The position numbers and the translations under genes were made by a program. Below, piece after piece: positions 12,501-21,370 of a stretch of 64,000 bases of DNA. The DNA is from Ridgeia piscesae (taxonomy: Eukaryota > Annelida > Polychaeta > Sabellida > Siboglinidae): contig JAODUO010000037.1 in NCBI GenBank assembly GCA_025642075.2, positions 648,501 through 712,500 of the forward strand, in the 5' to 3' direction. How positions within the stretch are numbered: the stretch's first letter is position 1; each line of letters starts with the position of its first letter. The notes beneath the pieces were generated by a model. It worked only from the letters and a program-made list of their open reading frames with translations. It was not told the DNA's origin and searched no databases.

Positions 12501-13372
12501 TGCCTCAGTCAGTTTGTCCACCACCTGTAGCCAGACAGTGTCACCACTGACCTTGCCTCAGTCAGTTTGTCCACCACCTATAGCCAGACAGTGTCACCAC
12601 TGACCTTGCCTCAGTCAGTTTGTTCACCTCCTGTAGCCAGACAGTGTCACCACTGACCTTGCCTCAGTCAGTTTGTCCACCACCTGCAGCCAGACAGTGT
12701 CACCACTGGCCTTGCCTCAGTCAGTTTGTGTAGCAGTAGCATGGAGGAGTCAAGTTAGAATGAATGTAAACAGTTGTATGGGCAGAAGAACACACGTATA
12801 CATAAGACTTTACATTTCCCCTTTAGGTTGAAGGTTCAAGGGACTTATGGCATCAGTCTGTGCACAATACTTGTTTATTTGGTTATATCTTTCTGAAAGC
12901 CCGCAACACTGGTTAAAAATGTTTCAAATCTCATGTAACTTTTTCTCTAATTTTGCGTAGTTGTCTCTTAGTATACAAAGATAGTACACACACCATTTTT
13001 ATTTGATTGAATGTTCCTATGGGTACCTCAGCAGGGCCTCCCAAAAAGCTACATGTCCACATTTTGCCGGTGCCTGCCTGGACAGGCTGAGAGACAACAC
13101 TTGTGTGTTCAAGACTGCCTCACTGAACCCATCTGTCAAGGACTGACAGGGCCTCTTGGTCCATTTTTATTTAACGCATTTATGATTTGTACAGTATATT
13201 TGTTCCAGCCATTTATTTACCTTGAATGGTCTTATGCATGAACTAGAATGTACGTGTTGTGGTTGATCTAACAACACATGCTGGTTGTCATGGTGATTTG
13301 TTACAGAGTCTGAACATGATGGTGCTACTTGACTTAAGCAACAGCCTGGTCCTCTACAGTGGAATGAGAAAG
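420..13372 (+). CDS. ANAPC1: Anaphase-promoting complex subunit 1, N-terminal part (12 exons, 3' end missing)
   Basis: APC1 is the largest scaffold subunit of the APC/C ubiquitin ligase, which targets cyclins and securin for destruction. Coding exons are 420-584, 1435-1584, 2073-2118, 2765-2871, 5804-5895, 6262-6341, 7016-7161, 7800-8035, 8564-8773, 9049-9147, 9666-9756 and 13307-13372. They total 1488 nt (496 codons), and all intron phases agree. Recognisable APC1 blocks are QEFIPYGRQ (near residue 9), EELYVSGQTVVWS, DGKDYITSLPFQ, WPISNGLLFER, FSMLHPLDE, SLVMTYDRILSAHAVW, ICIDHLWTET, LTKDLCGQQYLCYVV, VKFEESNDKTQLIFGS and NSLVLYSGM. In human APC1 this region forms the N-terminal WD40-type propeller with its inserted regulatory loop. 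Vertebrate APC1 is about 1,940 residues, so only about a quarter is here. No further exon was recognised in the window, so the gene continues elsewhere, is split by an assembly join, or is a partial copy. Confidence 0.9.
1435..1584 (+). CDS. ANAPC1: ANAPC1 coding exon 2
   Basis: Residues 56-105, from ESWQLW to SPVLE, including EELYVSGQTVVWS. Acceptor GCTTGCAG|GAG and donor GAG|GTCAGT, phase 0 at both ends. Confidence 0.9.
1703..1903 (+). mobile_element. MITE-A copy 1 (in ANAPC1 intron 2)
   Basis: Begins GGCTTTATGCAGG and ends CTCTGCATAAAGCT, so the ends are inverted repeats. It has the same order of blocks as four other copies in this window: CAAATTATTGCCAGTCACACATG, then a TTAACTGTTAAGCCAG block, then CCGTCC...GACGGGTGGACGGG. 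No coding capacity, which fits a non-autonomous DNA element. Confidence 0.72.
2073..2118 (+). CDS. ANAPC1: ANAPC1 coding exon 3 (46 nt)
   Basis: A short exon reading VMWCTFLLPVDEGNN, which aligns with the ALWCDFIIS segment of vertebrate APC1. Acceptor GATTGCAG|GTG and donor AATG|GTGATG. It enters in phase 0 and leaves in phase 1, as the neighbouring exons require. Confidence 0.8.
2317..2508. mobile_element. Possible mariner/pogo-type MITE
   Basis: The left end is CAGTGGAACCTC. The right end is GACATTCTACTG, whose complement is CAGTAGAATGTC, matching 8 of 12 positions. A TA follows the right end only. About 190 bp, non-coding. The CAG...CTG ends are typical of Tc1/mariner/pogo MITEs, but the target duplication is not clear. 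Confidence 0.4.
2765..2871 (+). CDS. ANAPC1: ANAPC1 coding exon 4
   Basis: Completes the split Gly 121 and codes residues 122-156, ending DGKDYITSLPFQ. Acceptor CTTTCCAG|GT and donor CAG|GTCAGT. Leaves in phase 0. Confidence 0.92.
3120..5255. repeat. 27-bp direct repeats flanking the pogo relic
   Basis: A sequence containing TGTATTTAAAGCTGCACC, continuing CCAACTT, occurs at about 3120 and again at about 5228, in the same orientation. The two copies bracket the pogo/Tigger remnant. Because they are direct, they are not its terminal inverted repeats. They may be two copies of a short dispersed repeat, or the ends of a composite insertion. Confidence 0.5.
3525..4996 (+). pseudogene. pogo/Tigger-like DDE transposase relic (in ANAPC1 intron 4)
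   Basis: A broken transposase in the CENP-B-type helix-turn-helix plus DDE family. At about 3541-3735 is a helix-turn-helix segment, LDRRLIAWLKESRTEGHAVN. At 3827-3950 is a DDE-like start, LSDIYNMDGRPMKF, with Gly where Glu is usual, followed by TIMIRTSGA. Near 3985 is FKGVHDPK. At about 4605-4690 is the family's late block, DFDVTVISGGLAPVVQPLD. The C-terminal part, 4804-4993, reads ATVEHSFNKCGIANNVDGVE followed by an acidic tail ending at a stop. Stops, frameshifts and a non-homologous stretch at about 4070-4490 show that it is dead. It is in the same orientation as the host gene. Confidence 0.75.
5804..5895 (+). CDS. ANAPC1: ANAPC1 coding exon 5
   Basis: Residues 157-186, ISKTWPISNGLLFERAV and on to NK; it aligns with the VWPTKYGLLFER segment of vertebrate APC1. 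Acceptor GTCTATAG|ATA and donor AAA|GTAAGA. Phase 0 in, phase 2 out. Confidence 0.88.
6262..6341 (+). CDS. ANAPC1: ANAPC1 coding exon 6
   Basis: Residues 188-213, containing LFSMLHPLDEVSSVIC, an invariant APC1 block. Acceptor TTGTACAG|A and donor GGCG|GTGAGT. Phase 2 in, phase 1 out. Confidence 0.92.
7016..7161 (+). CDS. ANAPC1: ANAPC1 coding exon 7
   Basis: Residues 215-262, containing SLVMTYDRILSAHAVWAVR. Acceptor TGTGTCAG|GT and donor GAG|GTGAGC. Ends in phase 0. Confidence 0.92.
7676..7741. repeat. 12-bp minisatellite (GATCGAGTGATT)n
   Basis: About five tandem copies of the unit GATCGAGTGATT, in ANAPC1 intron 7, ending about 60 bp before exon 8. Confidence 0.9.
7800..8035 (+). CDS. ANAPC1: ANAPC1 coding exon 8 (Ser-rich regulatory loop, first part)
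   Basis: Residues 263-340. Low-complexity Ser/Thr-rich sequence with Ser-Pro sites (ISPFR, NSPSF, NSPSL), matching the place of the APC1 auto-inhibitory loop. Acceptor CTTCCCAG|GAG and donor ATAG|GTTTGT. Ends in phase 2. Confidence 0.88.
8564..8773 (+). CDS. ANAPC1: ANAPC1 coding exon 9 (loop, second part)
   Basis: Residues 342-410. It continues the Ser/Pro-rich loop (ESP, HTPSP, SSP, RTP) and then re-enters conserved sequence at IPDICIDHLWTET. Acceptor CATTTCAG|T and donor CAAG|GTACAT. Ends in phase 2. Confidence 0.9.
9049..9147 (+). CDS. ANAPC1: ANAPC1 coding exon 10
   Basis: Residues 412-443, containing FLTKDLCGQQYLCYVV. Acceptor CCCCCAG|A and donor GTCAG|GTCTGG. Ends in phase 2. Confidence 0.92.
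9666..9756 (+). CDS. ANAPC1: ANAPC1 coding exon 11
   Basis: Completes Arg 444 and codes residues 445-474, containing CVKFEESNDKTQLIFGS. Acceptor TCATTAG|G and donor CCG|GTGAGT. A 3 kb minisatellite begins 6 bp after this donor. Confidence 0.92.
9763..12729 (+). repeat. 53-bp minisatellite, 56 copies (ANAPC1 intron 11)
   Basis: The unit starts CCACCACCTGCAGCCAGACA and ends CTCAGTCAGTTTGT. The span of 2967 bp equals 56 x 53 minus one base, and the one missing base is visible near 12222 (GTGCACC instead of GTGTCACC). Units differ at a few fixed positions (TCC/ACC, GTAGCC/GCAGCC/ATAGCC, GACCTT/GCCATT/GGCAGT), which makes haplotype-like blocks. Because 53 is not a multiple of 3, open frames inside it are chance. 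It starts directly after the exon 11 donor. Confidence 0.97.
12730..13306. other. Remainder of ANAPC1 intron 11
   Basis: Unique-looking sequence between the 53-bp array and exon 12. I recognise no gene or element in it. Confidence 0.5.
13307..13372 (+). CDS. ANAPC1: ANAPC1 coding exon 12 (last found)
   Basis: Residues 475-496, SLNMMVLLDLSNSLVLYSGM plus RK. It aligns with the DTMLVLEGSGNLVLYTGV segment of APC1. Acceptor GTTACAG|AGT and donor AAG|GTGTGG, a weak donor. The frame hits a stop two codons after the donor. Confidence 0.85.
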
Positions 13373-13649
13373 GTGTGGTGACTTTATCCACATGCATCCG
13401 CTGTCAAATGACTTGTCAAAGACTAGCAGGCAACTGTCCATAACAAAACCCTGGGAAAAACTGGGACACTTCTCAAAGTCCTGAGTTACTAAGTTGCATT
13501 GTCCAGTTTCTGTCTAAGACAAAAACCTGGCTGTGGATGACCCGTTGTGCAGCTCCAGTGATGTGATCTATCATATTTTGGTTGTGCAAAATAAAAATAT
13601 ATTATTTAGGAAGATATCGTAGCTTCTCTTTGAATTTCTAATTTCAGCT
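13373..13649. other. No recognised content
   Basis: Sequence following ANAPC1 exon 12. No further APC1 block was seen on either strand. Confidence 0.4.
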
Positions 13650-14700
13650 GTAGCTTGATTAAGTGCTTTTTATAAATGCTATAGTCTTCTTCACTTCTCC
13701 AGTATGTCTACATGTCTTCCACATCATTTGCTTGTACTTGATTTTTCTAATGGCTTCCTTCTATAAGTGTTTCTTCTTTGACCGTTTCCCCTGTTTTTTC
13801 AAGGGACAAATTTGTCAACGACACAGTCAATTTCACTCTTTAAAATATTCCAGCATTCTGTTGCTGTCTTATTCTTCAGTGTGTTATTCCAGTCTATCTT
13901 TGCTAAATATTCCCTCATGTCCTTATATCTTCCTTTGTGAATTTTTTTCCTGTACCTTATTTTTCTATTCCGTTCTCCCTTTACCTTGATGATAAAATGT
14001 ATCTGGTTGTGATCACTACACCTATGCTCACATATCTTGACATTATCAACAAATTCCTCTGTGAGCTCAATACTATGTCTAACACGTTCTCGCCCCTGGT
14101 TGCTTCTAACACATGTTGAGAAAGGAAACTATCTTGTACTAAATTTAAAAAAAACTCTTGATCCTCTCTCCCGGTACTCTGTAGAGATGTCCACTGTATA
14201 TGCCCATGGTTAAAATCCCCGTATAATAATACAGTCCCGTTTATTCACTTTGATAGCGTTATGCATTTTTTCATTCTCTTCCATGCTTATGTTTGAACTC
14301 CGATACACTAACAACAGTTAATGTTGGCTTTCCTGTAACTATGTTACACCAGACAGCCTCTTCACATTCTGCTTCTTTTCTAATTTTATTTCATAAGCTT
14401 GGATGAATTCTTTAATATAAATAACTCCGCCTTCCCTTCTTCCTAATCTATCTTTCCAAAATTACATACCCCGTCATTCCTAATTCGGCATCTAATATCG
14501 GTGGTGGCTCAAGATTCAGTTATACCTATAATGGGAGGGTCAATATCTTCTACCATAATGTTTAGTTTATTTCTTTTAAACAAACAACCTTTATAACCAA
14601 ATTCCGTAGCTTTCCAGGCTGTTCTTTGCTGATGTCTTTTGCTATATTTATCTATGCCTTAGTATTTGGCTTCTCGGTGTATCCCCCTGCGAAACTAGTT
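13650..14700 (-). pseudogene. L2/CR1-like LINE, ORF2 endonuclease remnant
   Basis: Minus-strand AP-endonuclease-type domain, broken by stops and frameshifts. Readable pieces are EDIDPPIIGITES (near 14540), YGDFNHGHIQWTSL (near 14200, the GDFN motif) and CSDHNQIHFIIK (near 14000, the SDH motif). No reverse transcriptase follows, so the element is 3' truncated. The pyrimidine-rich plus-strand open frames here are its shadow. Confidence 0.75.
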
Positions 14701-14726
14701 TAAAAAGTTGCAACCTGTTCCATTAT

Positions 14727-15775
14727 TCATCGATCGAAGAAGGTCCGGAGAACACTGCTGCGCTCTTTCCGCTTAGATGGAGGCCATCTCTCATAAACAT
14801 GTCTTCTTTACCAACAAAATATCCTCACAAATCTACAAATCCAACTCCTTCTTCTTCACACATCTGCTCTAATAGTCCGTTCCTCTTGCAATTTCTAAAT
14901 GTTGTTCCCCTCATCACTGGCAAGATCCCTGAGAGTATGATCTGTTCAACTCTCGTCTTCTTCAGTGTCTCTACCAACTCCTCTGTAACTCTTTACTATC
15001 CTGGTTGTTCCATCCCTGTCTGCATTGTTCGTCCCTACATGTACTAATATAGACCCCCTTGGCCATGCCCCAAAACGTTCTCTACCCGTTCAGTCACATG
15101 CTCTATCCTAGCCCCCGGAAGACAAACAACGTCTTCTCCTTTGCTTAATGTCCTGTCTATCTTTCGCAAAATGGAGTCTCCCATAAATACCCTTTCTGTT
15201 CTCAATGCCCCCTCTATCACTGCGAGTAGCTGCTCCGTTTTGCATCTCCCTGGTTGCTGACTTTTCCCCCCGCCGCTTTCTCTGTTGTTCTTCTTTCCTG
15301 TCTCTTTTCTTCCTGTCATCGTCCTTGTTATTGACTTCCGTTTGGTCACATCACCTCTCACTTCCTTTCTTCCATTCGTCTTACCTCCTGTCGTATCTAC
15401 TTCTCTCATCTCCTGTCCCCTTGTCCCTCCCTCCTTCTCTACTGTCACTTTCTCCCCTGTCACCTTCCTGCATGTCATATGTTTCCTGTTGTTCTTTCTC
15501 CATTTGTTGTCCTTGCAATCACCCTCCCTCCACTCTGCATCCCCTTCACAATATCCGTTGGCCTAGCTAACTCTGCTGTCAGACAGTCCACTTTCCAACA
15601 CCCTAAACAATGGAACGTAAACCCTTCCTCCGTTGTTCTGACCAAGTTTTTCCCCACCCCGATACGGCAAAATCCACCAAGCTGTGGCAGTGGTTACACA
15701 CCATGTGCCTCCTCTGCCTTCACTTGCCGCTTGCCAGGTGCCATATTACGATTTGTCAAATCAACTCTCTCTTAG
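14727..15775 (-). pseudogene. L2/CR1-like LINE, ORF1 with SGNH-type esterase domain
   Basis: Minus-strand ORF1 remnant directly upstream of the endonuclease remnant. The first part (15657-15475) has a Cys/His segment, HCLGCWKVDC. The middle part (15478-15044) is charged and low in complexity, then reads VFMGDSILRKIDRTL (SGNH block I, GDS) and VVCLPGARIEHV. The end (about 14790) reads MFMRDGLHLSGKSAAVFSG, the catalytic Asp-x-x-His block. A TGA replaces a Trp codon just before it. Esterase-type ORF1 proteins are known in the CR1/L2 group. The domain call is good; the clade assignment is tentative. Confidence 0.72.
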
Positions 15776-15779
15776 TTTA

Positions 15780-16879
15780 AACCAACGTAGTCTTTAGAAG
15801 ACTGTTTATTTATTGTGTACAGCAACTGGAAACTTTATGTTATAAACAACTACTACCTATGCTACCATGAACAATAAGCTTAGTCTGTATTGGTACCGTT
15901 CCCTAGCGGAAACGCTGGACACTACCTATATAAACAAACAAAATACTTGTTACACGCTTGTTTATTTTTAATAACAATGATACATATTCACAGTTTTATC
16001 TTACATATGTGGTTGTTACTTATTGCTTTATCTCTTATATACTATATCAAATAAAGAGATTTGCTCAATCTTGTTTACAATTTGTCGAAGCCTAGATTAC
16101 CCTTTTATCACCCACTATACTAATCTGTTCAAAAATACTGTTAACTAACAAACTTTAACCAAAACTACTACTCAATATATGTTTTTCAAATTTTATACAC
16201 CACCAATTTCAAACCTCTACATTCACCAATTCTATTTCCGCTTGTTTTTCAAATTGTATACACCACCAATTTCAAACCTCTACATCTGCCAATTTTCCCG
16301 CCAGAATAATAATGAGGATGAGACAGCCAATAGGGCAGAGTTTCAGAGAATGGTTGGCTGGAGTACGGATAGTAACATGGAATTGAATATCCTAATTTCT
16401 TAAAGACAAAGGAGATGATAACTAACTTTAGAAGGAAGAAGACACGAATCCGTCCCATTCAAGAAATGGCGTTCAATAAACAATAGCCGCTAGAGGGTTG
16501 CCCTCAACCTCGAACAGTGACCTATACGTGCCGCCATTTCGCAACTAATACGGCAACAGTATATGCTCCGCGACTGTATTTTCGTCCAATTCCGTAATTC
16601 TGATAGTCCGCAGCGACGCCTATCGAGGCTATTGGAACCTTCTTCTCGTGAGTTCCGGTTAGCAGTCAAACTTGGCGTCGTCTCTGGTTACGGTTTTGAT
16701 TCCAAACATTTTACACGTAATATTTGTGTTTTGACCATCACAATATCAACCAATATACCGATGGTGAATGTACGTTATATTTAAAGTCGATCGGTTATGT
16801 TTCGGTATCTATCTGTATCTGTATTTGTAGGTGACAAAATGTCGGGACACATCACCCAGTGCGCATGGTGGGTCGTCTG
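15780..16879. other. Intergenic, no gene recognised
   Basis: AT-rich sequence. The only structure I see is a 63-bp tandem duplication at about 16182-16307. The region just before the LINE tail at 16880 shows nothing convincing. Confidence 0.4.
16182..16307. repeat. 63-bp tandem duplication
   Basis: Two adjacent copies beginning TTTTTCAAATT and continuing TATACACCACCAATTTCAAA, 63 bp apart, with a few differences. Confidence 0.8.
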
Positions 16880-17540
16880 ACTTAATTGTTAAAATGTTGG
16901 ATTAAATTATTTTGAAATGAGTTTAGTGATTTATTTGTGACAGTATTTGGGGGCAGAGAATTCCATTCTTTAATTGTGTTTTGGAGGAGCTGTTTCCAAA
17001 TATGTTTGCAGAGTATTTAATTTGCAAGAACTGACTGTCATGTTACGTGAGGATATACTGTTGTGACGGATATAGTGATCTAGCGGGATATCTATAAGGT
17101 TATGTTCCATCCTGTATATTATGCTAACTCTTTAAAAAGAATTATTCTTGTTTGGAGAGTGTCCCACTGGAGGTCTTTAAGAAGTTGAGATACTGTTCCT
17201 GGCTCTCTAGAATAGCTTTGTGTACAAAATCTAGCAGCTTGTCTTTGGATTCTTTCTAAAAAAGTTTTAATATGTTTTAGGCAGTGTGGATCCCATGATG
17301 TTGACTCACATTCAAATATTGGTCGGACAAGGATTGTGTAGGCTATAGACTTAATGTGGGTTGGGCATTTATTTAGATTTCTCCTAATGACTCCTAGTTT
17401 CTGTTGTGCTTTCCTAACGACTGAGTTGCATAGTGCTGTCCAATGTAATGTGTCTGATATTTGTACGCCAAGATAACAATGTGATTGATGCGCTTCAAAA
17501 TGGCTGCCGACGTGTGACATCTTTCGACCGAGGGAACAAA
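16880..17540 (-). pseudogene. Non-LTR retrotransposon, RT C-terminal fragment
   Basis: Minus-strand reading CYLGVQISDTLHWTALCN, then KAQQKLGVIRRNLNKCP, then LVRPIFECESTSWDPHC, then IQRQAARFCTQSY, and finally, after a stop, IKEWNSLPPNTVTNKSL. These are the thumb/C-terminal blocks found after the reverse transcriptase in jockey/CR1-type LINEs. The catalytic domain is absent, so it is 5' truncated, as LINE copies usually are. Confidence 0.75.
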
Positions 17541-17581
17541 TTTACTATTTTATGACGAATTTGCTTAAGGTAATTATACCT

Positions 17582-17861
17582 CATCATGCCTAAACGTCGA
17601 GGAAACAACGCTTCGGACACCACAGAAATAGGACCAAAAACAAGACGCCTACTGTGCTCAACCCAAAGGCTCTCACTGATAAACTGGACACATTAACTGA
17701 AAAATATCATAGCGTAACGAACGGTTGGAAACGAAAGACAAGTATATTGCTGCTCTAGAGGCAAGATGGTCCTCATGTGAGGCTGATCTTGATCAACTAG
17801 AACAGTATTCACGGCGAACCAATCTACGATTCTTCGGAATCCCTGAGTTAGAGATGGAGGA
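17582..17861 (+). pseudogene. Non-LTR retrotransposon ORF1 fragment
   Basis: Plus strand. It starts with a basic segment, MPKRRGNNASDTTE, and after a frameshift ends with LDQLEQYSRRTNLRFFGIPE, a hallmark of LINE ORF1 coiled-coil/RRM proteins. The sequence stops exactly where the TTATT tail of the minus-strand CR1-like LINE begins, which suggests that element inserted into it. Confidence 0.7.
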
Positions 17862-20800
17862 ATAATAATAATAACTTCTTATGCGCCAATATCCTCGAAG
17901 ATCAAGCTCAGTGGCGCGACAAAACCAAGGGGTTAAGCAATTGGGTAAACGTAGAACAGTGCGTGAGTCGTTGATGGATTGACGAAGGTTCTAGGAAGCT
18001 AAGGAGGATAGGCAGCATTAAAGAGATATGTTTTTAGACGTCGACGGAAGGAAACTATATTACCTTCCGACTTGACACTGACAGGAAGCGAATTCCACAG
18101 AGTTGGTGCAGCAACCGAGAAAGCTCTGGTCCCAGCCTTCGTCTTAACCCGATGGATGTAAAGTGGGTTACTACTGGTTGAGCGTAGCTCTCTGAAATTC
18201 CTTGCTGGACTTAGCATTGAGTTTAGATATGTTGGTTGTTTAGATGCGAGTTTATGATAGGATATTGTGCAAATCTTGAAAATAATGCGATAATGCACAT
18301 GGAGCCAGTGCAGTAATTTTAGAATCGGCACCTGAGCGAGAAAACGAGGAGAACGCGTAACTACCTTTACAAGAAGTCCTGGGACACGGTAGTTTGCATC
18401 CTTGTTCCGTAGTATTCCAAAGGAGAGAATTGTAGCATTGGTTCAAATGATTAGAGCTTCTGTCACGGTGGTTTTAGCTACAGAAAGTGATACAAATCTG
18501 CAATACGATGAAGATCACGGATATGGTAGAAACAGCAACGGCATGTTTTTGATATGCTGTTTGAAATTGAAGCTTTCGTCAAAGCTAACTCCGAGATTTG
18601 AAACTGAGGGGTTGGTGCTACTCGATTTAGGAGTTATGTAAGTCGGGAAAAAGCCGCCGAGTTTTGCACGCCGTTACGGTACCAATGATGATAAATTCGG
18701 TCTTGTTTGCATTTAACTTTAATTTACTATTTTTCATCCAATCGAAGGGAGACATTTTGGAGACAATCCCTGAGCTGGTACAGGAGCGGCAAGCATCTGG
18801 TGTAGTCAACGAAATGCAGATTTGGATGTCATCGGCATAAAGGTGATGATCCAAGTTGTGCCCTTGGATAACAGAGTTTAAAGGTGTATGTATAAAGTGA
18901 AAAGCAAAGACCCAAAAACAGAACCCTGTGGGACACACATGACGTGGGCAACATGTCTGAAAAGTAGTTACTCATTTTAATGGCTTGCTGTCTGTCGGTA
19001 AGATATGAAGTAAACCAGCTCAGGGCTGTGCTAGATATGCCGTACCATGTTGATAGACGTGTAATGAGAATATTGTGGTCGATGGTGTCGAAAGCGCGGA
19101 TAAGGCAAGCAGGGTCAGGGCGGTAATGTTTTCATTGTCGATGTTGAGGTTATCATTGTGTACTTTTAAAAGAGCAGTTTCTGTAGAATGAAGTTGTTTA
19201 TATGCAGACTGCGACACATTGGATAGACCATTTTTGTAGATGTGAGATCTGAGACGATTAGCTACAACCTTTTCAACTATTTTTGAGATGAAACTTAGGT
19301 TGGAAATAGGTCTGTAACTGTTTAATTCTTCTTTAGGCAGAGTTGGTTTCTTAAGAACTGGATTAACGAGGGCACATTTAAAATCGTCAGGGAAAAAGCC
19401 GTAGCATAAAGATGCATTTATGATGTCTGTTATTGGTTTAATCAATACGTCAATGCATGCTTTCAGTAGTATGGTGGGGATTGGATCAAGGTCACAGAAT
19501 CGACATGATTATTTTTCTCACTTCAGTAGTTGTAGCTGGTTCAAACGATGCAAGTTGAAAATTTAGTTGTGGAAAGTCTGCATGAACCGTGTCCGGAGTA
19601 TGACCTGTGAAAGTTGATTGTTTAACGCTAATTTTGTCTTTAAGATGACTCGAAAAAGCGTTATACAATGACTTGATTGATGCATGAGTTGGTAGAGAAG
19701 GAGCAGGCCGCCTGTGTAAGATTTTATTGTTGCATTCCCATAGCTGTTTTGGCGTAGCATAGTTTGTTGATACCATGTTCTCATAATAATGCGACTTTGC
19801 CTTTGATATTTCTCGGTTGCATAGATGACATTGCCGTGTATAGCGTGATCTGTCTAAGGATGAACGAGATTTACGCCACACACGTTCCAAATAACGACGG
19901 CGCTGTTTAGATTTGATTATTTCCGGGGTCGTCCAGGGAGCTGGCGGTTTTTGCGACACAGATTCAGTTTTAATGGGTGCATGTTTGTCAAGCAATGTTT
20001 TAAGTATTTGATGGTACTGTTTGTACAATTCTGATAAATGTTCTCTGGGATGTGTGACGAGGTTGGACGTGGTGATATCAGCCATAAATGCTGCAATGTT
20101 GATACTGTGAAAGGCTCTGTAAAACACATTATGTTTGGACACGGCAGGGGCTGTACGAACTTTAAGATTAGCAATTACTGTATTGTGGTCAGACAAGCCA
20201 TCTACAACTGTGGGTGTCTGGATGTTTTTACAAGAGGAGCGAGTTATTTTGATGTCGAGCCAATGGCCAATAAAATGAAATGTACATGTTGTGTTGTGTC
20301 AATGATGTTAGAACAACAATAAACGTAAATCAAATCTGTGGGCCTGAGATTGCTCAACAATATAAACATCTGAGGTATGGTTACAACATTTACCAAAAGA
20401 TCCTGGAACTGAAAAAAAAATTAGCTGAATGACCTGGAGAGCGATAAATGCAAATGAAATGACCAGGAAACAGGAATTTGATATGTTCAGACATTGACTC
20501 AAAGGTGGTATAGATAGGGCTGGGCTGAAGGTTTACTTAAAACTGTTTTGAAACAAGAAAACCATCACCACCACCTCGACCAACTGGTCAATGGTGGAAG
20601 ACGTAACCCTGAGGGGAAATGTCGCAATACATGAGGCTGTGTCATGGGGTCTGAGCCAGGTCTCAGTGACAGCAAGAATGTTTTTGAAATTATAAGATCA
20701 GTGAGACAGGCAGTTTTATCACGAATGGAACGAATGTTAGTGGTGGCCAGGCGAATGTTGTGCCTGACCACTGGTCCAGGATTTAGACTTACATCACCAG

Positions 20801-21044
20801 CTAGCAGCAGGATCAATGCCAATTTAAATGTTGGCGTGGAACGGGGGATTGGCAGTAATTGTCGGTTGAAACAGAGATTAAGGCATGGCGGACTATGTAG
20901 ATATGTTAATGATTCTTGTGTGCTTATATATTTTGAGGGCGTTGAGATGACATTGACCAGTGCGCCATTTTGTACAAAGGAAAAATCATGGCTTCTAGAA
21001 GCTGCAGAACAGAAAAAAAACACTGAATAAAACAGTGGTGACAT
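17862..21044 (-). mobile_element. CR1-like LINE with 2A-like motif (degraded)
   Basis: Nearly full-length minus-strand element. Order from its 5' end: a hydrophobic N-terminus ending in the 2A-like GDVSLNPGP (near 20772-20810); endonuclease pieces NIRSIRDK and GLSDHNTVIANL (near 20196); a linker (20196-19492); RT fingers/palm, LNSYRPISNLSFISKIVEKV (19445-19020); the catalytic HLYADDIQI (18938-18627); and a C-terminus, LHWLHVHYRIIFKI...TKAGTRAFSVAAPTLWNSLP (18331-17999). The 3' end has GGCGCATAAGAAG and a short TTATT tail at 17862-17878. Several frameshifts and stops make it inactive. CR1/Rex1-type placement is an inference from these blocks and the 3' tail. Confidence 0.8.
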
Positions 21045-21370
21045 TTGACAAAATCTCTCAAGTTGTAAAATTAGTGTATCATAAAATAGTAAGAGCTTGA
21101 GAACAATCAGATGTTATAAAATAGTGTAAATGTCCCAATGCGCGGTATGGGTCAACAGCATTAAAACTTAATAAAATTATAAATAAATAGATGAGAGGTC
21201 ACACTGATTATAAAATTGTGTTGACCTTAAATCAGCCTACTTCTCAAATATAAAACAATATTATATATAACCAGTTGTTAAATAAAAATGATATGTATAT
21301 AAAATAAAGCATTGAAACATATCACATAGACATAATCAAGTTGATACAATAATCTATTTAAAAGGCTAAA
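21045..21370. other. AT-rich intergenic sequence
   Basis: Possibly the 5' part of the adjacent CR1-like LINE. No open frame or motif seen. Confidence 0.35.

Noticed and set aside
9812..12603. Many overlapping 82-223 codon frames of Cys/His/Pro-rich repeats
   Set aside because: They are frames through the 53-bp minisatellite in ANAPC1 intron 11. 53 bp cycles through all frames, and there is no splice support.
13663..15775. Plus-strand frames rich in Ser/Leu/Phe
   Set aside because: They are the complement of the minus-strand LINE with GDS, DGLHLS, GDFN and SDH blocks.
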